Shown one piece after another: positions 31,723 to 42,230 of a stretch of 64,000 nucleotides of DNA. The DNA comes from Hygrophila difformis. Lineage: Eukaryota; Streptophyta; Magnoliopsida; Lamiales; Acanthaceae. The DNA lies in assembly GCA_030278955.1 (NCBI GenBank), contig JAOANR010000005.1:34351105-34415104 (forward strand). Reading direction: 5' to 3'. Positions within the stretch are counted from its first letter, which is position 1, and the number at the start of each line of letters is the position of its first letter. Made by a program: the position numbers and the translations under genes. The notes under the pieces are model-generated. The model worked only from the letters and a program-made list of their open reading frames with translations. It did not search any database and had not been told where the DNA came from.

Positions 31723-32936
31723 CTTTGTAGTGAAGTCTCTCTTTCAAACTCAAGAAATCAGTACTTATGTTTGGAAGCTAGAACTTGGGAGCACATAACT
31801 ACTCCCAACTTCCCAGTGAGTTGCCGGCTTGCTGCAACCAATTAAACAGTAATCTGCACATTTCCTACAAATGTAGGACCCAACCTGTGGCAATGGCACA
31901 ACAAGGCCTCAATTTGAATTCAAGTGCCAAACTTTTTAAAAATTCCTCAAATAAATGTTTCAACGAACTTGCATATATCAGTGAACATGATAACACCAAA
32001 CCTCACCAGTATAGTAAACACAAATCAAGTAGTTCGCTGCCAAGAAATACTGCCAGATCTTAACTATCCTTCAATTAATAGGTTCCCTAAACCATCAGAG
32101 AGGATTCCATTTTAACCAAAAAGTGGAGCCAGTACTCTTAGGTGAAGTTTAAGTGAAGCAGACATCATTTAATTTAACTTGCAACATATAGACTAAAAAC
32201 AATTGTTAGATCATTAGCATTTCATCTCTAAGTGATGGTAATACCCATAGGCGGATGTAGGTACAATGGGATGGTGGCACAAGACACCACTCCAATTGAT
32301 GAAATTGCTATTTTAAGCTTAAACTTTTTTTATATTTGGGTTGATTTGCCTTAGTGCAACCATTCAATTTTTGTGGTGACACCACTATTATCAATTCCAA
32401 TTTGGTTTTTCTCTATGTTTTTTGTGTTGTGACTAATATTCCTAATTACAACGTGGGTTCCATTATATTTTGTGACACCACTGCCAAATTAATAATCAGA
32501 AAAATAACAGAGAATGACAAAGAAATCAGTCAAGTGGCAAAACAACTATAATGTGTCCACTCCAGCCCGCCTTCTGTTCCCATCACTGACAATTGCCGTT
32601 AAACACACACAAGAACCAGCATTGTGTAAACCGGTCAATAACAGAAAACCCACTTTCGCATGTCAGTACTCAGTCCACCCTCTCCACAAACAAGATTTTG
32701 TTCATTACTGAAAACATGGGGACGATTTAGACGAAATTTAACTAATGGAAAGTGCAATGCCACACGGTATAAACAAACCAAGTCCCAGTAATAATTTAAA
32801 AAACAATCGTTAAAGTTCTTAAAGCTAACAAAATATGCGGCCAATAGCGGAAATCATAATCTTTAAAAGAAAAGGTAACTTCAAAGAATTCAAACTATCA
32901 GGGTTCTCAATAAAATTAAAAGTAAGAAAGATACCT
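31723..32936. other. Inferred CHR18 leader intron and 5' UTR
   Basis: No coding sequence recognised. 32245-32480 contains ATAGGCGGATGTAGGTACAA and two copies of a GACACCAC motif, probably an old repeat. The part next to 31722 is likely 5' UTR. Confidence 0.35.
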
Positions 32937-33270
32937 CATCATTGAAGACACCGAACGAAGAAGGTAATGAGCCAACACCACCAAAGTTGTGCCCAATGCT
33001 GCCGGTTACCCACCCAGACAGTTCCGCAAACAAACAACCTCAAGGTGCTTTTAAAAAAACACGATATTTTCTTGATTAATTCAATTGAAACTAACACCAA
33101 AAGTGAGAACGCAACAAAATTCCACCCCGGGGTCTCAACCGAAAGATGCTGCCCCGTTTCTCTCTCCAATTCGGCGTCTTTGCGCTGCTTGCTTGGTGTT
33201 TTTCTGCTTTCCGTGCTTGCGCTCGGTTGCCGTTAGGGTGTCGGATTTTCCCTTTGGGCCTTTTATTCCG
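32937..33270 (-). promoter_or_regulatory. Probable CHR18 promoter and non-coding leader exon
   Basis: Upstream of the CHR18 ATG (31722), a GC-richer block ends on the minus strand in ATGATGAG/GTATCT, a plausible splice donor at about 32937. Farther upstream are AAAGGCCCAAAGGG (about 33251-33264), a site II/GGCCCA-type element, and CACCCTAACGG (about 33231-33241), close to a telo-box. Both are common in promoters of plant replication and housekeeping genes. I infer transcription from about 33.2 kb with a 1.2-kb leader intron; the acceptor upstream of 31722 was not fixed. Small ORFs here have no recognisable domain. Confidence 0.45.
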
Positions 33271-33346
33271 CGTTACGTAGGCTATTGACTCTGATAGGTC
33301 TACGGCTTAAGCGGGTTTGAATGTTTTAAACACTTATTTAAATTTA

Positions 33347-34280
33347 GGGAAAAAAAAAAAAAAAAGGACAAATACATTTTTTTTTTTTTCCAAAAATCCA
33401 AATCAGTCTTTTTTTCTATTTTATTACCAAAACAGTCCGCTATAAATGCTAATTATGTCCAAATCAGTCCCTTGTTCACTAATTATGCTCTAATTCCTGA
33501 CGTGGCAAGGATTTAAATTTAAACCTGACACGTGGGCATAATATTAGTCATTTTTCTTTTATCTTTTATCAATTTAGTCCTAAATTTTTGTTTTGTTCCA
33601 TTTAGTTCTCTACCCAAATCAGTCATTTTTATATTAATTGGTCTCCAACCTTTCAAATTATTTCATTTCATGCCCAGAATCTTAATTTTTTTTATTATTA
33701 CTAATCCATTTATCAAATAAATGTCCAACATATTTCCGTATATAAAATTGGACACCAAACCTTATACATTGGGTTTGACTGCCTTGTTATCGGGTCTTCC
33801 AAGTACCGGAATTTTACGAACTCTCTCTAACCACCCGACCGCAACCGATGGTTAATTGGTTTGGGTTTCATTTAGCAACAATCAGCACAACCTTACTTTG
33901 TTTCCTACCTTATGACGTAGCAATGTTTGAGTAAATGGTTTAACTTGAATTTTTGGAAGGTTATGGATACATGAAGCCTTGAGTTTATTGAAAAAAATAT
34001 TAAATATATTATTCATATATTATTAAAAATATTAAAAAATAGCCTGAATTTTATTGTCCATGCTTCCTGCATCCATAACCTTCCAAAAAGTAAAATTAAA
34101 TCATTTACACACAAATTAAAATTTAAACCCTTGCCACGTCGGCAATTAAAGCATAATTAGTGAACAAGGGACTGATTTGGACATACTTAGCATTTGTAGC
34201 GGACTGTTGTGGTAATAAAATAGAAAAATGACTGATTTGGCTTTTTGGAAAAGAAAAAGAACTTATTTGTCCTTTTTTCC
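33347..34280. mobile_element. Mutator-like foldback element (10-bp TSD)
   Basis: 934 bp with inverted arms of about 160-170 bp. Both ends read GG(G)AAAAAA...GGACAAAT inward, then AATCAGTC, TATTTTATTACCA, CAGTCCGCTA and GTCCAAATCAGTCCCTTGTT. It is flanked by a perfect 10-bp duplication TTTAAATTTA (33337-33346, 34281-34290). Long arms and a 9-11-bp duplication fit Mutator-like elements. No transposase. The element at 60331-60686 has the same type of ends and duplication length. Confidence 0.8.
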
Positions 34281-34329
34281 TTTAAATTTATTACATATTT
34301 TTAAATCTTAAAAAAACGTAACAAAATTT

Positions 34330-34620
34330 CATAGGAGATAGTTTGACTTTTTTATATTGTCCATTATTTAACTTTTATGTGGATATATACCTTTATTTTC
34401 CCTTACCCTTATTTCCCCTTATCCCTATATATTTTGGAAAAAACAATTATGAAAAACTATGCAAATCTTGGAAGTTGGAATAAATGACTTCGGCCCTCCG
34501 TTACTCTTGAAAAAAATAATCGAGTTCGGTATTTTCTTACATAATTTTTACTTGTATATATTTTCAAATATTAGTGGTTAAAAAAGTGTATTAAATTCAC
34601 AACTCAGTAATATTTTAGGG
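34330..34620. mobile_element. Degenerate Stowaway-like MITE
   Basis: Contains the family blocks GTTTGACTTTTTTATATTGTCCATT-like and ACATAATTTTTACTTGTATA in the usual order, but with poor ends and an internal insertion around 34380-34500. Confidence 0.4.
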
Positions 34621-35185
34621 GTTAGGTTCTAGGCAAAATTGTTATATTTTTTAGATCATCAATGTCATTGTGATTAATATCAATATTTATGTGTTGTCTG
34701 AGCATTTAATTAAAGTATGCAAAAATCTGCTACCATAATGCAATTAACATAAATGATACAGATGCCCAAAATAAAATCGCAATTATGGGAGTATTTATTG
34801 TATTTCCTTCCATTCAGTTCCACTTATATAATCTATATAATAAATTCTGAATATTTTTTTGTCTGTTCAGACTCTATTGTCCTTATTAATTTTAATTTAT
34901 CATTCTTAATGTTAAAGAGTTAATCAGTCATTATATGCTTATTTTCAGATCAACGAACCTAATTAATCCACGTCAGCGCTGATTAATCATGAAGATACAC
35001 CTAAGCTCTGATTAATTCTACTTTACTGCCATGTCATCAATTTTTAAAATCCTAAATTATCATTCAAATTAAATATCATTAATAGAACCCTAATCCTAAA
35101 TTTCCTACTACAACTGTGCTCCGTCCTCCCCTCCCGCATTCCTTCCAACGTTTCTTCCTGTGCCATCCGCTTTTCCTAGGTAATT
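34621..35185. other. AT-rich spacer
   Basis: No gene recognised. TCTATATAATAAATTCTGAA near 34830 recalls a Helitron 5' end, but no matching 3' hairpin with CTRR was found. Confidence 0.3.
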
Positions 35186-35308
35186 CCCCCCCCCCCCCAT
35201 TCGCGGGCTGAAATTGGGCGTGAAATCAACTGATTCCATTCACGATGGAATCAATTGATTTCACGCCCAATTGAAACCCTAAACCCCCCCCCCCCCCCCC
35301 CCCCCCCC
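35186..35308. repeat. Hairpin bracketed by two poly-C tracts
   Basis: 13 C at 35186-35198 and 25 C at 35284-35308. Between them, arms of 28 bp (35212-35239 and 35245-35272) pair with one mismatch around a 5-base loop TCACG. The arms contain GGGCGTGAAATCAACTGATT. No coding sequence. Confidence 0.8.
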
Positions 35309-35817
35309 TCTTGTAGCATTTAAAATAAGCTTGTTAGCTTATTTATGTTCAATTACAATTTTAACCCAATAACCAACCCACTACTCAATAGTCTACATAA
35401 ATATTTGTCCATTTATATCATTATATAAATTTTATGACAGCTAGAGCTAGTTGTACCAAACATTTAATAATAAAACTAACAGCTACATTTCCCACAATTT
35501 CCTACAGCTCCAGCCCGTACCTACAGCTCCGTGTGCATAATTGACCCAATATTTCGATATTTTATAAATGCTCATGAGTGAAATTTGCCAAAGAAAGTTG
35601 GTTGTTTACAAAGAGCGGCTACAAAATCTGTGTGGTTGATGTGATGAAGTTCCCGCATCCCAATTGAAAAATATATTATAAAAACAATAAGAGAAATACA
35701 TTAGAAAGAAATACATTAGAATGATAACTTCTTGTAAAAAAATATTAATATATTAGGTTCTTATCATGTTTTCTACAGAGTTTTGATTAAGTATAATAAA
35801 CCTTTGTTGTTTTCTAA

Positions 35818-35910
35818 GATCTTGATGATGGAGATGCATTCTTAAAAGGCTTAGTTCTGAAAGATGAAATTGCACCACTAGTGGGGAGCATTATGAAAAA
35901 TGTCAAGTAA
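35818..35910 (+). pseudogene. Exon-like fragment of an unidentified gene
   Basis: After an acceptor-like TTGTTGTTTTCTAAG the frame reads LDDGDAFLKGLVLKDEIAPL and continues VGSIMKNVK to a TAA at 35908-35910. This looks like a terminal exon, perhaps captured by a transposon, because nothing upstream continues it. I do not recognise the protein, and chance is not excluded. Confidence 0.25.
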
Positions 35911-36056
35911 TTAGTACCCAATCACCTACGGATCATCTCCCAAAACCCTAGCCTCCCCTCCCAATTTTGCAAATGATAAGATTAGGGTTAGTGGTGGACG
36001 AAAAAGCTCTTTTATAGGCATCCATGATGATTCTTGGGCCAAATCGATGGATCTCT

Positions 36057-36205
36057 AGAAAGTACTTTGTGCTCCTTATATCCAAGATTCTTATGTTTAG
36101 CCACCAATGTAATTTGGCCTGTAAAGATTTAGAGAGTACTTTGTGCTCCTTATATCCAAGATTCTTATGTTTAGCCACCAATGTAATTTGGCCTGTAAAG
36201 ATTGT
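36057..36205. repeat. Two tandem copies of a 75-bp unit
   Basis: AGTACTTTGTGCTCCTTATA at 36061 recurs at 36135 with the rest of the unit (CCAAGATTCTTATGTTTAGC, CACCAATGTAATTTGGCCTG) unchanged. Confidence 0.85.
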
Positions 36206-36230
36206 GCTCCTTAGAAAGATCGTTTAATTT

Positions 36231-36789
36231 TAAAAGAGATTGATGTATCGGTCGATTGATTGTAGTTGTTTTCTTCTTAATCGTCTTGTAACAAATGGAA
36301 TACCAACTAATAATTTACAGTTGATAGATTCATAGTTTTTTAACCAAAATTATGTTTTGATTAGCTTGATTAACTCAAACCAAAATTTTTCAGAGCAATT
36401 GCCTTTTTTCCCCCTCTTATTTTACATTTATGCATTTGAATGCCAAAACAAAAATTGCATGATCAAGATGTCTTATCCAAAGTTGCTCCTCAGTCCTCTG
36501 AAGTATTCTTTTTATTTTTAGTCAAAATTTTGTTTTGATTAGCTTGATCAACTCATAATCATCCTTTTTTTTTTCCAACTTCAATGAACAACTACTTTTT
36601 TTTTTTCTTTTTGTTTTGCGTGGATTTGGTTTTCATTTTTACAACCGATGCAGTATTATTGCGAGTTCGATCATTAATGTCAATCTGCACATTCCGTGAA
36701 GGATTAGGGAAAAGTAATGTTTCTCATATTGCTCATAATTATAACATAAATGGGCCTAACCCAACCATACACGCTAAGCTCTATACAAT
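36231..36789. other. AT-rich spacer
   Basis: No gene or repeat recognised. T-rich tracts near 36565-36610. Confidence 0.3.
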
Positions 36790-37060
36790 AATACTCCCTT
36801 CGTTTTTTTTAACTGTTACGTTTTGACTTTTTTACTATTTATTGTAGCACTTTGACTTTTATTTTTGTTATAGTTATAGAAGATAAAATATAACCAAGTG
36901 AGATCTTGTTGGATTCGTCTCATCTTATAGTTTTTAAATATCAAATTTTTATAATTTTTATTTATATCGAATTTGAGTTATTAATCATTGAAAATTTGCA
37001 TTGGCATACCGCATACGTGCAAATAAGAAGTGTAAGACTTTTAAAAAAATGGAGGGAGTA
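36790..37060. mobile_element. Stowaway-like MITE
   Basis: The ends are ATACTCCCTTCGTTTTTTTT and AAAAAAATGGAGGGAGTAT. The interior carries the family blocks CTTGTTGGATTCGTCTCATC and TATAATTTTTATTTATA. About 270 bp. Confidence 0.7.
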
Positions 37061-38494
37061 TTTAACAACCTCCCTCAATCGGGTTGAAATTGGAACGAAA
37101 ATTCAAAAAAAAAAAATCACGAGGTCATTTGACCTTGCGTTGGCCTATTTTTACAAAGTAGAAATTACAAGATCAACTTACCTATAATTTATTTACAATT
37201 CATCGCCTTTGTAGTGACATTTTTGGTAATTAATATTACGGTGTCCTAAAATATAAAATAAGTATTTATTGTGACATATTTTAATATTTATTTCTAATTA
37301 TATTACATCTCTTCGCCCAAAAAAAATTATAGAGGTAATAATTAAAATAGGCCACCAGAAGAAGTCATTTCCACTTTTAGGCCACCATATTTTGATTTAG
37401 GAAAATAGGCCATTAGAAGGATTTCGGGCCTGAATTTAGGTCATTGGGCTGGAATTCGGGCTGCGATGGCCTAAAAATGGAAATGACTCCTTCTGGTGGC
37501 CTATTTTAGTTTTTGTCAATTATTTTTTTATTTTATGTAATTAAAATAAATAATACTCATTTTGTATCATTATTTATGTCCTACTTTCTTTTCTTGTTCC
37601 AATATTTTTATTTGATTTTCATTTTAAAAATAATTAAATATTAATCGTCAAACCTACCCATCACCTTACATTAATAAATAAATATATTAAACTTTCAAAT
37701 TACCCTTTACCATTAATAATTCCGGTCCATCTCACAACCACATATTAGTAAATCACACAAAAATAAATAAATTAAAGTTGTAAACTCATTACAATCATAT
37801 TATATAAAATTTTAAGTTATTTTTTTGAATACTAATAATGTGACGAATGGAGTAATATAAGAAATAAAATAAATATTAATTCAAATATATTATAAAATAA
37901 GTTAAACAAACACATATTCAAATAAATTATAAATTAAAAATAAATATATTTTATTATAAGTATCCCAAAATTTTCGGACATGGTACTTTATGTAGGGATA
38001 ATTAGTGTTAAATACAAGGATGTATTAGGGTTAAAAATGTAGCTTAAGAATTTATATAATGTGGTTGTAATGAATTTATAATTTAAATTTATTTATTTAT
38101 ATGTGATTTACTGATATATGGTTGTAGGTTGGATGAGAATTATTAATGGTAATGGGTTTTTGAAAGTTTAATATATTTATTTATTAATGCGATATGATGG
38201 GTATATTTGGTAATTAATATTTAATTATTTTTAAAATGGAAATAAAAAAATGTTGGAACAAGAAAAAAAGAAATTAGAACATAAATAATGACACAGAATG
38301 AGTATTATTTATTTTGATTAAATAAAATAAAAAATAATTCAAAAAAACTAAAATAGGCCACCAGAAAGAGTCATTTCCACTTTTAGGTCATCGCAGCCCG
38401 AATTCCAGCCCAATGACCTAAATTCAGGCCCGAAATCCTTCTAATGGCTATTTTCCCTAAATCAAAATATCGTGGCCAAAAAGTGGAAATGACT

Positions 38495-40998
38495 TGTAAC
38501 ACCCCGGTTTTTGGTCACCCAGGTCGGGATGTCACCGCCACACCTCCCTAGCAAGACACGGTTTCTCCGAGCTTGCTAAAGAGATGCAAGGCTATGGTTT
38601 TTCAGAATTTAAAACATTCAAACAACCTATTTATATATATAATTTAAAAATAATACATCAAAGTTGCAGCGGAAAATAATGTTTACATATATGTATCGCA
38701 GCGGAATTTAAGTATAGGGCCAACATGGCCTAATCACGGGTTAAACAGGCCCGTTCATGCAAGATCTGGTCTAATACAAAAATTCAAACTAATATATCAT
38801 CCCAAGCTTCCCGTGTATGCTTATGACGATGCATAATTCTCAACTCTGGAAGAAAAAGAAAAAGAAAATATGGTTTTGGTCAGCACTACGTGCTGAGTAA
38901 GTTAACACATACATAACTATGGGGTTTCAAAGCCATTATTTAATATTTAAAGAAAACATGTGCACAACACCACATAATTTAACTTATTTATCTAACAATA
39001 ATTAAATGGCATAAATTAAAGGATAGAGATTTCATAAGATCATAAATATAATTTGCAAAACAATATAATTATATGACATAATTTAAAAGCATAATCCAAA
39101 AGGAACAATTTTCGAGTCTCCTAGTTTCATATCTCATGTCTCATGTTTCAAATTTTTATCTCAGTTGCCATTCGACAAGCTTTATATTTCAAGTGCCCTT
39201 CGGCAAGCAGGATATTTCAATTGCCTTTCGGCAAGCAGGATATTTCAATTGCCTTTCGGCAAGCAAGATATTTCAATTGCCTTTCGGCAAGCAGGATATT
39301 TCAATTGCCTTTCGGCAAGCAAGATATTTCAATTGCCTTTCGGCAAGCAAGATATTTCATGTGTATTTTAGTTCAAAGGAACTCCCAATCGTTTAAACCT
39401 TAAAGGCTAATTTCATGTTTCAACAAGATTCAAGATTTCGTTTCGGTAAATCACAGTTTACTCCAAAATTCGTCTAAAATCAGATTTAATTCCAAAAATT
39501 CCAAAATTTCATATCTGACTCGGAAACATCAAGATCTACAACTTTCGTGTTTTAACTTTTTCAATCCGAGATACCTAAGTAGGTCAAAATCGCCAATTTT
39601 CGCATAACAAGAAATCTGTCCGAGTTTAATGCACCACAGTTTAAAGATTTCAAATTCTACCATATCAATTCAACTCCAAATTTAATGAAATTTGACAGGT
39701 ATTATCTTAAGACATTTATATACAACTTTCATGTTTGGCCAAAGATCTAAAACAGCCTAGATCCTATGTCAAAAATGTGATCAAGATCATTCCTAAGTTC
39801 TGTCCAAGATTTCAAGATCTAGAATCAAACAGTTCGGTTTCAACGGGTTTTCACCTATCAAATCAACTCCAAAAATTCCCAAATTTTTACAGTAGCTAGG
39901 TCTAATTCTTAGGAACGTTTTTTGTGTTTTAAGTTTTTCCGTTTGAGTTCGTTTTAAGGGTCGGAAAAATTCAACAAATCTGTTGCGTCGGTAGAAAAAC
40001 AAAAGTGGACAGGTTTATGGTTCTTATTGAATCTTTTAGGTTTCGAATGTTTTAAAATCTCCCAAAACCATGTAAGGTTAACTTACCGAGTTTATGAACG
40101 TCGGGGATGTCTAATTCGGAGGCGTGGCTTCCAGATCACCGTTTCTCCTCTCCGTTCGTCGGGTTCTACGATCCAGATTCAATACAGGGTGTAGAAAGAA
40201 AAGAACCGAAGTTAGAATCCGTTTTCGGATTGAAACGTGAAGAGATTTATCGAACCAGAGCTTACCACAACGTTTGGAGACCCTTGGATTTTCGTCCAAA
40301 GCTGCTGCCTCCGTTTGGTGCTATCCGTCGACTCCGAATTTAGGGTTTCGAATGTGTAGAGAGTTGTAGGGTTTCGTAAAGGTATTCGGAGCTCCTAGAA
40401 GGTCTTATTTATAGATATCTAAGACCTAGGGCGTCCAAAATCTGACCCCAAGGGTCTTGGGTCGAGAGACGTTCAACCGAAAGTCGAAAAATCCGCGTTC
40501 GGGTGAGAAAATCTCGCTTGGTTTGTTGCTGCCAGAGTGGCGCGGTCGTGGCGCGGTCTAAAGCCATTAACCGCGCGGCCAGCGCGCCACTCACGCCTGG
40601 ACTCCGGTCCGGGCGGGTCGTGCGATCCGTCGTGCTTTTCCGCCTCTCTTTCGGGTTTCTATCCCTCTATGCTCCCGAATTCCGATTTCCGGGGTATCTT
40701 CGGGTTTCTACTTTCTCTCTAAATTTATTCTCGGGTCTAATTGGATGTTTGGACTCGAATCCTCGAGTTCATTAGTGTCGAGTTTCGGTGTATAATTTAT
40801 TTACCTTTAATCCATCCTTTTATTTAATTAAATTCCTTTAATTCCTTTTTAAGTAAAAATCTCATTTCCTCATTTCCTTATCTTTATTTATTTTTTTATT
40901 TGCTGGATTCATTTATTTATTTATGGTATTTATTTTATTTATTATTTATTTATTTAATTATTGTTTTATTTTATGTTGGAAAATTCTCGGGTATTACA
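38495..40998 (+). repeat. Solo LTR, 2.5 kb (TGTAAYACCC family)
   Basis: Starts TGTAACACCCCGGTTTTTGG and ends TTCTCGGGTATTACA, i.e. TG...CA ends with inverted TGTAAYACCC. It is flanked by GACT on both sides (38491-38494, 40999-41002). The empty site can be checked inside this window: the palindromic partner at 37480-37500 reads GGAAATGACTCCTTCTGG without an insertion. No internal region, so it is most likely a solo LTR left by recombination. It contains a 28-bp tandem array (39163-39360). Probably Gypsy by size; no coding evidence. Confidence 0.85.
39163..39360. repeat. 28-bp tandem array inside the solo LTR
   Basis: Six to seven units built on TTCAATTGCCTTTCGGCAAG followed by CAAGATAT, each start 28 bp after the last. 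Because 28 is not a multiple of three, all three frames stay open, giving spurious ORFs with repeated LPFGKQ or SASRIF. A related array is at 62812-62985. Confidence 0.9.
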
Positions 40999-41063
40999 GA
41001 CTCCTTCTGGTGGCCTATTTTAATTATTACCTCAAATTATATTACATCAATTTCAATCTTTTA

Positions 41064-41210
41064 TGGGTTGGGGACTTACCACTTGGGGACGGTTGGGGTT
41101 CGAATCCCCTCCCAACCCCATATCCCTCCCATATATATTTTTTTTATATTTACGTGGAATGGACTCCCAACACTCATTTATCAGGCCTTAAATGGCTTCT
41201 AAAAAAACTA
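41064..41210 (+). mobile_element. tRNA-derived SINE (family A), partly degenerate head
   Basis: A B-box-like GGTTCGAATCCCC at about 41097-41109 is followed by TATCCCTCCCATATAT, CGTGGAATGGACTCCCAACA, TTAAATGGCTTCTAAAAAAA. The order matches the minus-strand SINEs at 11.6 and 60.9 kb. The A box is not clear and no duplication was found. Confidence 0.6.
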
Positions 41211-41276
41211 ATTATTTTCTGTTTCTCAAGTAAAATGTCGTTTGAACAACTAATATTGTTAAAAGTGATAGAGTTC

Positions 41277-41640
41277 TGTTAGTCCAAGAAAAAATCGACC
41301 CAGCCCATATGAATTAGCCTAGTCCGCATTGAAATCTGCCCAACCCATTAGCCGTTACTAGGGTTTGTGCATGTCTATAAATAAGACCTTAGGAGGCCAT
41401 TAAAAAGACATCCAACACACAACTCGCAAAGAGACGCATTTACATTTTATTTTTCTTTCTAGTTTTTCTGCTTTCTTTTACAACTTTCTGTACTTTTCAT
41501 TCATTTAAGCTTTCAGTCCAATTTACTGCTTTCTTACAGCTTTTGTTCAATTCTTGTAATTCAATTCCAGTACTTTCTTAATTCATTCAATTGCAATTCA
41601 ATTCCAGTTTCTTCTTTTCTCAAGCAATTTTTTCGATACA
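41277..41640 (+). repeat. 5' LTR of the non-autonomous element
   Basis: About 364 bp. Contains GCCCATATGAATTAGCCTAG and a TATA box CTATAAATAAG at about 41374-41385. Clearly diverged from the 3' LTR, so this insertion is much older than the Gypsy copies. Confidence 0.7.
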
Positions 41641-42230
41641 ACAAATTAACACGCCCATGAAGTGGAAACAATATCCGCTTGAAGAAGATGTCTCTACAAG
41701 AGCAAACGTATGCTAGAGCATATATTGCAGAATACGCCGACACAGGGCGGTAAACATTGCGCCATGGGGAATCATTCGGAACCCTACAGTTTCGGAGCAA
41801 ATATGGCTATTATTGACAGAATTGATGGCTGATTTAATGCCAGTACTGGCGAAACATCTGATGGTTGTCATGCGGCCTGCAATAGCCGATCTGGTAGACA
41901 AGGTGTGCGGATCCTTGCATCTTCAACAAAAAGAAGTTTTTTATGTGATCAACGCTAATGCATCGCCTTGTCACCCGTGTCCTGGACCATCCGATGGCCA
42001 ACAGAGAAATAGGGGGGTCTCACCTTGCCAACCGCCATTCTCAGATCTTAGTGCTCTGGCCAGTTCCTTTCAGTCACCCTACCAAACAACACCTGTCTAT
42101 GCACCAACGACACCAAAAGTGCCGAATTTCACATATGCGGCACCTCCGATGCCGATCTACAATATGCCACCCCCGAATGGTTGTTTAATGGCCTCCAGTA
42201 GGCCTAGCGTATAGCCATATCAAGCGTCGG

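Larger units (their letters stand above)
37332..41033. mobile_element. Large foldback element split by a solo LTR
   Basis: Without the inserted LTR (38495-40998) the element is about 1.2 kb. Its ends are GAGGTAATAATTAAAATAGG (37332) and CCTATTTTAATTATTACCTC (to 41033), flanked by 8-bp AAATTATA (37324-37331, 41034-41041). The two halves are inverted copies of each other for several hundred bases: compare 37560-37800 with 38040-38300 reversed. Each end is itself palindromic: GGCCACCAGAAG...CTTCTGGTGGCC at 37350-37502 and again at 38355-41016. No transposase ORF. Probably a Mutator- or hAT-derived foldback. Confidence 0.8.

Noticed and set aside
32939..33236. Overlapping ORFs on both strands near 33 kb as a small gene
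   Set aside because: No domain, low-complexity composition, and the position fits the leader and promoter of CHR18.
34828..35880. Helitron starting at TCTATATAATAAATT
   Set aside because: No terminal hairpin followed by CTRR, no AT insertion site that could be confirmed and no Rep/helicase sequence.
39163..39360. Regular 28-bp repeats resembling a CRISPR array
   Set aside because: The repeats are directly adjacent with no unique spacers, there are no cas genes, and the array lies inside a plant LTR.
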